The position numbers and the translations under genes are program-made. Below are positions 34,474-44,104 of a stretch of 64,000 nucleotides of DNA, piece by piece. The notes beneath the pieces were generated by a model, which did no database searches, had not been told where the DNA came from, and saw nothing but the letters and a program-made list of their open reading frames with translations. The stretch covers positions 62,001 to 126,000 of the forward strand of contig JADIIX010000013.1 in assembly GCA_027604505.1 (NCBI GenBank), written 5' to 3'. Origin of the DNA: Gonapodya sp. JEL0774. Lineage: Eukaryota; Monoblepharomycota; Monoblepharidomycetes; Monoblepharidales; Gonapodyaceae. Every line of letters starts with the position of its first letter. Position 1 is the first letter of the stretch.

Positions 34474-34776
34474 GAAGATCAGCAAGTGTGTCAGCTAAGT
34501 ATGATTCCGGGGCCCAGAGCACTGGTTTCGATTGCCAACTGTGTTCGGAGGTGATGACTCCGATGTCAAACGAGCGCGAGATCTACTTCAAACGTCCTCG
34601 AGAAGCAATTATATTCGCCTGACACCTTTTCGGTTAAGGCCGCGAGGGGCGTGTCAATTCGAGAAAGTGTAAATGGTATGTTATCAATCCGATCAAAATA
34701 AGTGCTACCCCTTGTCCAACTTCAGGTGTGCAAACTTAATGTCATTCAAGTAAAATTTATGAAGTGTGAGACTGTA

Positions 34777-36811
34777 TCACGCCAAAATTGCGTTCTCCTC
34801 TTTCGTTCCGGCAGGTACAGAATCGGTCGGTTGACCAACGGAAACGGGCAAAGTTTTCCCAACCCTTATTCCTTCGAGCTGCTCAACCAGCATGTCCATT
34901 TCCGATTCGGCGTTCACCGCCGAGCTCTCCGACGAGGCTACGTCTGTATGTTCAGTCGGCACAACTGGCGAAGTTTTCTCTGAAGGAACCATCGCAGGTT
35001 TTCCAGCTTCCCCAAGTCTGTCCAGTTCTTCCAGTTCCTGCGCTTTCGTAAGCTCTTCCAACTCCTGTTCAAGCTCCTCCTCATCTAATCCCATCTCCTC
35101 TTGAGCAGCCTTGTTCTCCCGGTCCAAAGCTTCAGCTACCTCCCTCTGGTCAGCAAGCGCTTCGCGAAGATCGTCACCGACACGCTCAACACGCTCAGGC
35201 GTGAGGTTGTGGTGAGTGAGGAGGGAGCTTAGGGCGCTGGAAGCCAGTTCCATGGTAGAAAGAATCTGCGAGGTGGACGAATGGATAGGCATTAAGGTTT
35301 GTAGACGCAATGAAACACACCAACATTGTCGCTTGATCTTCTCACGCCATATGCCCCTCATGTTCTCATAATGGATTCTCGAAGGGCGAACCGACAATTC
35401 GGCTTCCCCCGCCAACTTCACCTCGTGGGTACTCACTTCTGCTTGAGCTGATGTCTCTCCCAGTTTCTCAATCACCTCTCCTACAGCATCAACCTGTGTT
35501 TGCCTCTTCGCCAGAGTGTTATCCACTGACTTTGTCTTCTTCAGCAGGCGTAACGCCTCCCGGCGATCCTTGCGCGCGAGAGCTTTCTTGAGACCATCGT
35601 TCAGTTGGACATGTTGGAGGCGGAGGGCGTTCAAAGACACCAGGAGAGTGCGATGCGTCAGTTTTAGTCGAGATATTGTTAGATCCAGAGAGGTAAAGGG
35701 GTCCGGGACTCGCAGAACAGATGCAGTTGGTGTCATTAAAACAGAGGAGGCGGAGTCTGCGGTGAGAGAAATGGGATACGTGGTTGGAGCGTGGAACTTG
35801 AGGAGCTGGAACTGAGGGTTAGACTCCGCGAGCATCTCTGGCTACCCTTCCCGTACGGAGCTCTATGTCAAAATGAACCCACCATTTCGCTTCCTTCACC
35901 CTCGATCCTCCATAGACCCCTTCTTGCCCCCCAACTGACTATCAGTTCCCAATCTGTGTCGGAAACAATATCTGTTACGTCGTCCATTTTCTTTTCGAGC
36001 CTGAGCGACTCATGATAATCATCCTTAAGAGTCAAAAGTGGTCGCAGATCGTCGCTGGGTTGGCGGCGAGTGGACAGATGGTACTTGAGAAGCAGACACG
36101 CAAAACGCTGAGGGGGGAGGGGGGGATACATCAAACAAAGACATTGTTGGATAATCCCATCCATTAAGCAAGCAGCTGATTTCCAAGGTAACATAAACAG
36201 TCTGATCGTTCCTGCTCATTCCGCGGAGGTGGGCAAGTGTAAAATGGTGTTCTGGTCACATCAAGAAAATCTTCCCTCCTACGCATGGAGCCAATGGGGA
36301 GAACTTGCACAAACTTACATCAACTACAGGTGTTAGCACGTAATGACCCACTCCCACTCTCTCGTCACCAGCCGCACCAATGCCCGCCCAAACGAAGCTG
36401 CTCACAGTCCTCCACGCCCAGTTCAGAAATCCTTTCGATTGCTGTAGGTCAGACACTGGTATCAACGTCCCTTCATTGCGCATTGTCTCCTTAATCGCAA
36501 ATGGTTGGGTGACTGTGAGATAGGTCGAGCGTGACTGCCGGGAGGCCTCTCACCAGCACCTGATCCAACGTGAACGGATATCGGCCAGAATCATCCGCAA
36601 AAAGAGTTCTAAAGTCTGGAGTCAAATTCAACACCACTTTCGAGTTTCCCAACAGCCCTCTTCGCGCACATTCCAGAATGAGATTTCGCCAGAACGTGAG
36701 GCGGTCAGCAACAGCGACAGGAGCCACAGACTTCGCAAATAGACCGCCAAGACGTATCGGGTCTTGCCATTGAGGCAAAGAGTGCAGGTATAGTCGAAGA
36801 TCGTCGGACAT
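34777..36811 (-). CDS. CHMP7: CHMP7-like ESCRT-III protein
   Basis: Exons: 36811-36554; a middle exon ending with GHYVLTPVVD (about 36500-36320); about 36190-35868; then 35840-34777 interrupted by a roughly 170-nt in-frame intron near 35440-35270. The N-terminal half has winged-helix-like sequence (SDDLRLYLHSLPQW, FLNWAWRTVSSFVWAG). The C-terminal half is a Snf7 core (LTISRLKLTHRTLLVSLNAL, EALRLLKKTKSVDNTLAKRQ), an acidic MGLDEEELEQELEEL region and a MIM1-like end (ESEMDMLVEQLEGI). CHMP7 recruits ESCRT-III to the nuclear envelope for membrane sealing and nuclear-pore quality control. It starts 87 bp from the divergent glycosyltransferase. The donor near 35868 is GTGGGT. Middle exon borders are approximate. 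Confidence 0.8.
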
Positions 36812-36898
36812 TTGACCTCCCCTGCATGCTTTGGTCTGGTGCAGAGATCGGCTGAAAACTGAACACAGCATCCACAGTGCGAGCGAAACGAATGTTCG
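36812..36898. promoter_or_regulatory. Very short divergent intergenic region
   Basis: Only 87 bp lie between the start codons of the CHMP7-like gene (minus) and the GT61/O-fucosyltransferase gene (plus), so promoters must be shared or overlap the coding regions. No motif is identified. Confidence 0.4.
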
Positions 36899-39823
36899 AT
36901 GGCTCGAATTTTGACGCCGCGATGGCTTCAGAGACCTCGACCATTGTTCTTAGCTCTCATCGTTTCTCTGGGTGCACTTACTTTCTTGGTGTCGAAGAAC
37001 GCCCGTGGGCTGAGAGCTGACCCTTGGTTAACACGCAAGGACGTCTCTCATAAAGCCCGGCAACTGCGAACAGAGCACCGCACAGAAGCATACGTACCGC
37101 ACAGCCGTGATGACATCGGGCCGCCACACAAGAGGGTTTCTGACCTCGATTGCAGGAAAGAGACATTCACCTGCCTCATCACGAATCTCTACACAATTAA
37201 TGGCGTACATCACGTATTCCTTCGCTCGAACAGCCCCGTTTTCGATGACCCTGCTTGGTGGAATGGGTCTATCGGGATGGCCACTGGAATTGGGTTTGGT
37301 AGTCCATCTTTTCGATTTCTGGCAGACTGCTCAGAAGTGGATTGGAGAGCTGCGTTGTCACAAGCACGGGAGGTATGGAAAAGGGAAATGACTGGAACCG
37401 CAGAGCTGGAAAGGTATCCGGAGGGGAAGCCTTGGATCCATCCTTATCCCCACTGTGATCCTGACAATCCAAATCCCCCCGCATATCTTCCACCCACAAA
37501 TCAGACAGCTTTCTTCCCAATATACATCCATCGCAAACCACCACCAGTATCATTGCCTGAATCTACACGCTTTTACAGGCAACCGGTTTTGTTTATGTCC
37601 CTGCTATGGGACAACCTCTTTCGGACAATCTACGCTGGGGTGGCTGGATGGTACACTCTGATGGACTACAAAGTCTTCTTTCCAAATCGACATCGTATCG
37701 TCCTTGTCGATCCAACGAAGCCCCGAAAGTTTCTCTCAATTTTGCAACTGGTGGCACCAGAACCGTTGGTGTGGATCGATGACCCTCAAGAAAGAAATTC
37801 TCTGTACCGGACGGCTGTCGTTGGTTTGTCGAAAGACTCACATGTCGCAGAAATTCACGTTGAACGGGCGGAGGATTGGCGGTTTGGGCTTCGGAGAGAA
37901 GCGTTCAAATCATTCTGCGGAACACTCAAAGAAAAGGTTCTGTCGGCTCCGTCGTTGAGCCAATCAGGCTATTCAGTAAACGAAGGCATGGATTCGATGA
38001 GTCCCTCTTTAGAGTCCCAGGACAGATTACCGCAACTACTGTTGTTACACCGAAACGTTGGAACGCGAGCAATCTTGAACGAAAAATCGCTCATACAGCG
38101 TCTACAACAATATCCGGTGAGATTGAAGGTGAAAACGTTTGAGAATCTGAATCACCGGCAGCAGATGGTCCAAATCAACTCGACAGACATTCTCGTGGCA
38201 ACGCATGGTGCAGGATTGGTCCACGTCTTGTTTCTACGACAGGGCAGCAAAGTAGTGGAGATATTTCCTTACGGTTTTCGAAAGACGATTTTCCAGAACC
38301 TCTGCCGGATCATGGGGCTGACCTATATGTACTATCAGAACACCCGCTTGGAGGACTCCCGCTTCAATCTCAAGTACGTGGAGAGCCATCGTTTTACAGA
38401 CATGCCTATCGATGAGATACTGGGTCGCCCAATCGACTGGAACAATATGGACTCCAAGAACTTGTGGCGAAACCAGGATACTAGAATCTCTTTAACCGAG
38501 CTCGATCGAATCATGGATATTTTGTTCAGGCAAATGAGATCTCAGACCGGTGACGATCGATATCTCATGATGATGCCTTGGGAGCAGTTCAACAACCAAG
38601 TTACGGGTTTCAAATCTGCATGCGCTGTGGCAACCATGACAGATCGGACACTTGTGTTGCCGCATCTGGGATACCGATTTAAGTACACTCCACCACCCGG
38701 TACCAACACAACCAACAGTACCGGATCACCTCAATCATACTATTACAATCCGCTCGACTTTGTTTGGCATGCGTTCGATCGCTACTTTGATTCTCGCACT
38801 CTGTCCATTCGATTGCCTTGTCGTTATGTTACGATGGAAAACTTCATCTCCCTCAATGCGGAGAGGTCGATTGGAGATGTGCATTATCATTCCCTGGGTA
38901 ATGACACCAGTCGAGAGCAACTTGTCGAGTACTACAAGGATGTTGTGGCGATGCCCTTTGACGATGTTGTGGAAGACCACAACACATATTATCACCTTAC
39001 CATGCAGCAAATCGTCGCGCTCCACGGCTCGGATCACTCCCGCGTTCTGGCGCTTGGAAGCATGTTCTGGTACTATAACTTTGGAATAAAGCCGGAGTAT
39101 CCGTTGACCAAGATGTATCCTTATCTTGGGGTTCACGATGGTGGAAGAAGCGCTGATGATGGGCTATATCGAAGAATAACCGAGGCGCTTGAGTATCGAG
39201 ATGACCTCGTGAAGTTCGCAGACCGCGGCCTGGAAGGTATTAGACGCGGAAAGAATCAGTTTGAAGGATCTAGGATATCAGGCTTAATTGAGCCTACACC
39301 AGCCTCCATGAGATTGGTCTGCGTGCACGCGCGGCGGGGTGACTATGCCGCCAAGTGTCGCTCCTTGGCTGAGTTACGCACCAACGAGAAAACGAATCTC
39401 GTGGAAAGCTGCTGGCAAAACGAAGCCTTAATATCTAAGAAAGTTAACGAGGAGTTCCCTGCTGGGCTGTTCCCCGCGGTTTATGTTGCCACCGATCAGT
39501 ACGGAGATGGACATGGAGCACGACGATTCCGGAGAGTGCTGGAGGAACATTTGACAAGAAATGAACATTTGAGACAACAAAGGGAGAGTGTAGGGTTCAT
39601 GGTTGCATCGGATCAGCGACATCGGACGGTCCTGTTTCACGAGAACATACTCGCTGGCTTCACCGCCTCGGAGGTGGCAGCGTTAGACCCTAACGAGCGG
39701 TCGATTATTGATCAGTTGATATGTGCGAAATCTGAGGGATTTATAGGAAATTTGCATAGTTCGTGGAGCCGGAGGGTCGTTGAAATGAGGGAGCTGGCTG
39801 GGCGTGCATGGACTGTGTTTTGA
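36899..39823 (+). CDS. Bifunctional type II glycosyltransferase: GT61 (DUF563) + O-fucosyltransferase-like
   Basis: Single exon, 974 aa. Residues about 15-33 form a signal anchor (LFLALIVSLGALTFLVS). The GT61 core lies at about residues 370-490: LLLHRNVGTRAILNE, KTFENLNHRQQMVQ, then STDILVATHGAGLVHVLFL and GSKVVEIFPYG, the hallmark of EOGT/POMGNT2/xylosyltransferase-type enzymes. From about residue 557 a GDP-fucose O-fucosyltransferase-like GT-B domain follows: MMMPWEQFNNQVTGFKSACA, TMTDRTLVLPHLGYR, RLVCVHARRGDYAAKC, AVYVATDQYGDG and the C-terminal GNLHSSWSRRVVEMR. It would add two different sugars in the secretory pathway. Acceptors and linkages are unknown. No introns are seen, unlike most neighbours. 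Confidence 0.82.
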   Translation: MARILTPRWLQRPRPLFLALIVSLGALTFLVSKNARGLRADPWLTRKDVSHKARQLRTEHRTEAYVPHSRDDIGPPHKRVSDLDCRKETFTCLITNLYTINGVHHVFLRSNSPVFDDPAWWNGSIGMATGIGFGSPSFRFLADCSEVDWRAALSQAREVWKREMTGTAELERYPEGKPWIHPYPHCDPDNPNPPAYLPPTNQTAFFPIYIHRKPPPVSLPESTRFYRQPVLFMSLLWDNLFRTIYAGVAGWYTLMDYKVFFPNRHRIVLVDPTKPRKFLSILQLVAPEPLVWIDDPQERNSLYRTAVVGLSKDSHVAEIHVERAEDWRFGLRREAFKSFCGTLKEKVLSAPSLSQSGYSVNEGMDSMSPSLESQDRLPQLLLLHRNVGTRAILNEKSLIQRLQQYPVRLKVKTFENLNHRQQMVQINSTDILVATHGAGLVHVLFLRQGSKVVEIFPYGFRKTIFQNLCRIMGLTYMYYQNTRLEDSRFNLKYVESHRFTDMPIDEILGRPIDWNNMDSKNLWRNQDTRISLTELDRIMDILFRQMRSQTGDDRYLMMMPWEQFNNQVTGFKSACAVATMTDRTLVLPHLGYRFKYTPPPGTNTTNSTGSPQSYYYNPLDFVWHAFDRYFDSRTLSIRLPCRYVTMENFISLNAERSIGDVHYHSLGNDTSREQLVEYYKDVVAMPFDDVVEDHNTYYHLTMQQIVALHGSDHSRVLALGSMFWYYNFGIKPEYPLTKMYPYLGVHDGGRSADDGLYRRITEALEYRDDLVKFADRGLEGIRRGKNQFEGSRISGLIEPTPASMRLVCVHARRGDYAAKCRSLAELRTNEKTNLVESCWQNEALISKKVNEEFPAGLFPAVYVATDQYGDGHGARRFRRVLEEHLTRNEHLRQQRESVGFMVASDQRHRTVLFHENILAGFTASEVAALDPNERSIIDQLICAKSEGFIGNLHSSWSRRVVEMRELAGRAWTVF

Positions 39824-40084
39824 ACTATTTCAGAACGATTTGAGCCGGAAACCTGTGCAATTAAAATAACATTCGGAATGACTGCCAGATCACAGTATGT
39901 AGTTGGGGAAGAACCACTTCAATCAGGCTCTCAGGGTTGATGAGCAAAGTCACGTGATCGCATTGCTTCTCCTCTCTTGCAACGTTGCTGAAACGGACTG
40001 AAAGTGTTGATGATGCCGATTGCGAAGACGATCAACACTATGCAGGGATCAGGTCACCTGTGCTTCAAAAACGAGCCATCACCA

Positions 40085-40896
40085 ATGTCCAAACCCATCA
40101 ACGTGATTGTTGCCGCCACCGAAAATGGTGGCATCGGTGCTCGAGGAACCATCCCATGGCGTCTCAAAAGGGACATGCTGTACTTCCGGCACGTCACCAC
40201 TCTCTTCTCCGAAACCACGGGCACCGTCCGGTCTCTTTCAAGCGGCGAAAACGTCGGAACAACGGGCACCGACGAGCGGCCGATCAACGCTGTGATCATG
40301 GGTCGAAAGACGTGGGATTCGATTCCGGTCAAGTTTCGACCGCTGCCGGACAGAGTTAACGTCGTCATAACGTCGCGGTGGAAGGAGATGCAGGAGGAGT
40401 GAGTTGGCAAAGGCGGAATGTGTGCTTTGGATGGCTCTGATGGCTCTTTGTGGGGATTTACGCTTCACGCTGTCGCGCGATGTGAAGGAATCGTCCAGCG
40501 TCGACACCAATCTTTCAACCCAGCCTTCCCTCTGCCCTTTCCCACCTCTCAACCATTCCCGAGCTCGACGCAATATTCGTAATTGGCGGAGCTCGATTGT
40601 ACGCAGACGCTCTCGGTCACCCGCTCTGCCGCCGAGTGTTTTTGACAAGGGTGTGGCGCACCGGATGTAGACGTGACCCGCCTTCGGACGCACCCACTAG
40701 TACCGCAAGTCAACTACAAACTCAGGAAACCAGCAGTGGTTGGGACTTTGACACCTACTTTCCGGCGTTGGGAGCGGAGTGGACAGAGACCGAAGAGGCT
40801 GTGGAGAGAGTCACGCAACGAAAATACAACTCGTCGGCGGGCGAGGAAAACGGAGTCGGATATAGATTCACAGTATTGGAACGAGAACAACGATGA
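40085..40896 (+). CDS. DFR1: Dihydrofolate reductase
   Basis: Exon 1 (40085-40398) starts MSKPINVIVAATENGGIG and includes GTIPWRLKRDMLYFRHVT, AVIMGRKTWDSIPVKFRPLP and NVVITSR, the folate/NADPH-binding motifs. Exon 2 (from 40488 or 40524) has FVIGGARLYADAL, VFLTR, then FDTYFPAL and the C-terminal GVGYRFTVLER. The result is about 240 or 228 aa. DHFR reduces dihydrofolate to tetrahydrofolate for thymidylate and purine synthesis. Two insertions stand out: a Ser/Gly-rich loop after FRHVTTLFSETTG, and about 25 residues between FLTR and FDTYFP. The latter could instead be a 75-nt in-frame intron (about 40651-40725, GTGTGG to CAG). ATGs upstream of 40085 are in frame but unlikely starts. Confidence 0.9.
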
Positions 40897-40924
40897 TATG
40901 ATACTACATGTGTGCGGGAGACTT

Positions 40925-41580
40925 TTACACCGGCGCCCCCATATTTACAAAAGATACCAGTATCCCGAACCCTAGAGCATTTGCGACCGAATTGATTCTC
41001 GTGAGCAGAAACCCCAGTGCACCGATCCCTCGAGGGACGAACCAAACATCGCTACACCCACCCAAAAACGCGCTCGCGGGAATGGCGAGTGACAGTTCTC
41101 GAGCGAGGGAGCGGGAGTATCTCGTTTGCGTGACCTCGTAGCTATGTACAGCCGAATCGTCAGGGAAGGGGGAAGGTGGATCGTGAATGAATGAGGTGTG
41201 GGAGGGGCGGTGAACGACGAGGGAGGAGGGCGATGAGGTCTCTCCTGCCAACGATCTGCCTTCTTTGCAAAATAGCATTCATCGTTCTCAATGTGAGCAA
41301 CCCGGCCATTTAGAGTTCATTCCGTGAATCGTCTCGTTCATGAGCACTCGAGAAAATGCTCGTCACAGTTTGGCATCTCCACGGTCCATTCCGAACTTGA
41401 CCAGCCTCCACCACGTCACATTTCACCCGTCCGAGAAAGCAAGCTGAACTCACATCATGAACGCCGATGCTAGAGCAAATCCCGTGAGGAGGAGGAAGAA
41501 CGAGAGGGTGGAAGCGTCCACGGGCAGGGGAGGCTTGAACGGGACGAGTTTCTCAGAGGACTTGCAGCGGGGAGAGATGG
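40925..41580 (-). CDS. Small membrane protein, unknown
   Basis: Two exons are visible. The upstream one (about 41580-41456) reads EKLVPFKPPLPVDASTLSF followed by a TM (LLLTGFALASAFMM) and a GTGAGT donor. The downstream one (about 41160-40925) reads YEVTQTRYSRSLARELSLAI followed by hydrophobic segments (GIGALGFLLTRINSVANALG, FGILVSFVNMG) and a stop at 40925. The KPPLPVDAS start before the first TM recalls the OSTC/DC2 subunit of oligosaccharyltransferase, but the rest does not match well enough to name it. The first exon and the joint between 41456 and 41160 were not resolved. Confidence 0.4.
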
Positions 41581-42083
41581 GGTGCAAGGGGAAAACAGAG
41601 AGAAGAAGAGAAGGGGTGTCTCAGGGGGATTGGAATCTTTGGAGAGCGCGGGGGGGACGCACCATGTGGGTGAGTTGGGGGGGTGGCAATCAAGAATGAA
41701 GTGTGCCGTGTGTGCATCGGCACTCCCCACACATTCGAACGCTTACAGGACACAGCATCTGTCACATTTCAAAGAACATTATCGTTACGGGTACAATACG
41801 AGTGGAAAATTTCACAAGTCCACCGGCCCAACCACACCGGCGCATCCTACAATAAATCTGCGCAGGGGGGGGCTAAAGATGCTGCTCTTCCACTAGGATC
41901 TCAGTGCCATCAACGAGTCCCACAGAGTTCATACAGGGCAAGGGCAGCGATGTCCGCGTGAGAGCTTAACCGGAATTTCGGAGCTCCAAAGGCGCAATAA
42001 GGGAACTCAGAGTGTACGAGAGGCAGGCTTTCTATCCCCATACTTGTCCACCATCGTGATTCCCCCGCCGGAAAGTCTCCTTT
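41581..42083. other. Intergenic with a short repeat also found near 48290
   Basis: No gene is supported. The stretch GTTACGGGTACAATACGAGT (about 41785-41804) recurs in diverged form at about 48292-48311 beside the YPI1 fragment, suggesting that the duplicated block extends to this side of YPI1. Confidence 0.4.
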
Positions 42084-42739
42084 TTATGCCGGCCCTTTGC
42101 CCTTCCCCCCATCCCCTCCGGTCCCCCCGCCATGCGCCCCATGGTCGTGGTCGTGGTCATGCCCGTGCCCATTCCCGTTCCCATGGCCCCCCTCCCCTTC
42201 CCCCTCTCCATGTCCGTGCCCATGTCCATGCCCATGATGCTTCCGCCTGCTCTTGAACCTCGGTTGCCGCTCGTACGCGTTGGGTTTCGTGGGGTCGTCT
42301 TCCCCTGACGACGACTCGGTGTCGGATCCCTGGTCGGGGGTCCAGGCTGGGTGGTAGATGCAGCATACTGGAGATCGACCGGGGAGTCGCAAATGGCGGT
42401 GGAGTTGGGTGTGAAGTTGGGGGGACCGGGGGGTAGAGAGAGAGGGTGAGGACCAATGCCTCATTATAACGACCGTCGCTTGCCCCAGGTCCCGTTTCCC
42501 CCTCTCTGAGCCCATCCCGCCGCCTCGGGGCAAGACTCACTCTTTGACTTTTTCCTGCCCATGCCTTCATTGTCCTTGACCCCCTCGCCCCATCTCACGT
42601 TCCTGCCCTGTTCGCGCGCTGTGAGGTGGAGTGTACCCACGGGCACAGCAAAGGACTCCGCTGTGGGAGGATTCGCGGTGATGGTTTGGGTGATTGTTGC
42701 TGATGGGGTTGAGGTAGTGGGGGGTTGCTGGGTGGTCAT
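42084..42739 (-). CDS. YPI1: Type 1 phosphatase inhibitor YPI1 / PPP1R11 (inhibitor-3)
   Basis: Exon 1 42739-42541 and exon 2 42367-42084 give 160 aa. Exon 1 has GTLHLTARE, then the PP1-binding RNVRWGEGV (RVxW motif), DNEGMGRKKSK, and the joined ICCIYHPAW, all diagnostic of the family. GSDTESSSGEDD follows. The C-terminus is a long Gly/His repeat (HGHGHGHG, then EGEGEG, then HGHDHDHDHG), much longer than the short His-rich tail of PPP1R11. YPI1 is an intrinsically disordered nuclear regulator of PP1 (Glc7 in yeast). The His tail might bind metal, but that is inference. A 5' fragment copy lies at 48336-48470. Confidence 0.9.
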
Positions 42740-44104
42740 GCTTTGGGAGATTGGCCAGCCTTGTCTGTGGAGACTGCATGCTTTCTGTCGAACTCGGTTG
42801 GCCGAACAGACACATCACTCAGGAACCCAAACTGTAACACCCGTAAACTAAACAACGAGCCTATAACATAAACAACGAGACAGACCGAACAGATACCTCC
42901 ACCCTCAACCCGTCCACCCCGCCCCCCTTCTCCTCGCCAACCCAACATGTGTTGTTTACCGGCTCCTCAGTTAACCATACAAGCGACTTCACCTATACAG
43001 CATACGACACTCAGTTCGAAAACCCCCGCCCACGTGGCACCCCCGAGCTCAAAGCACGTACACAGGTATACATGTGCACGCGACAATGTGTTACGCAACC
43101 CCCGCAAAGGGATCCGAACCGACCCGACCCGATCCGCACGCACGCACGGGCGCACTCTCAACTGGTATGAGAGGCCCCTTCGCCATTTGGCAGGGTAGGT
43201 GGCCGGCTGGCTGGCTGGCTGACTGGATCCAGCCACATCGGAACAGACGATTCGATGCGTGCCATAGGCCGTATTAGGTTTGGTTCAAAAGAAGAGAATC
43301 GATCGTATAGTGTCAGTTCAGTGTTTGGCGTGGATGGAGGGGGGCGAGGGGTGCGGGTGGGGCGGCGGCAGTGGGTGGTGACCCAGGATGCGGAGGTAGA
43401 ACGCGGGTTCCAACGAGCGTCGCAGAGAGGACTCATAGCATATTTGCTAATCAGATACGCTGGAATACAAGGATTATTGGTTACAGACAATGAACGTGTG
43501 CCGGCGTGCGTCTGGATCTCCCAAAAGCACAAGTATCGGCACGCAGTCCTAGTTTTCAATGAAGATTCAAAACTCGATGTTTCAGGGGCACAAATCGAGC
43601 ATCACGCTCAGATTTCTTCGTCCTCGCCGTTTCTGTGTCTGTTCGAGGTCACCCTCCTACATATACTTCGTACCTGAGCAACTAGCTCGCCCGATCTCTT
43701 AGTTACGGGCGAACAGCGAGCGGTCGACTTTATTGCAATACTCATAGTGCCACCGCAAACTCGGGAAGAATATGTACGTGGATCGCCTCAATGTTTGCTT
43801 AGGGAGTTGCGGGGAAATGTCAACAAATAATATATGCGGCCAGATTGGGACGCGATCAAACAGCGATCAAACCCGACGACAGTCCAGGAGAACGGAGGGT
43901 CGGGCGATTCATTCCACGACTGCCTCGCAGGAGAGGTGACCGTGAAGATATGTCCAATTACATGCTTTATGCCTTGGTAATGTGTATCCAGCCCAATATA
44001 TTCTCTTCCACCATATCCACCCCGGCATCATGGATATAAATTCGACCTCCCATGCGGCATCCCAGAATATATTCTTCCTTCTCCTAGGTAACGACGACAC
44101 CATC
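42740..44104. other. Non-coding upstream region of lectin gene 1 (duplicated)
   Basis: No supported gene. From about 42840 onward it resembles 50404-51785: both contain an ACCCGTAAACTAAACAAC-like start, GC-rich GGCTGG tracts, and a promoter-proximal stretch with an ACTTTAT box, AACTCGGG and GTTTGCTTAGGGAGTTG. Shared sequence right up to the start codon suggests that the promoter was copied with the gene. Confidence 0.55.

Noticed and set aside
40925-41580. Possible OSTC subunit of oligosaccharyltransferase
   Set aside because: Only a short KPPxP-before-TM similarity is present; the second exon does not match, so the gene was left unnamed.
43255-43677. 140-aa open frame upstream of lectin gene 1
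   Set aside because: The homologous region near 50750-51150 has a different, non-conserved frame, so it is probably promoter or UTR.
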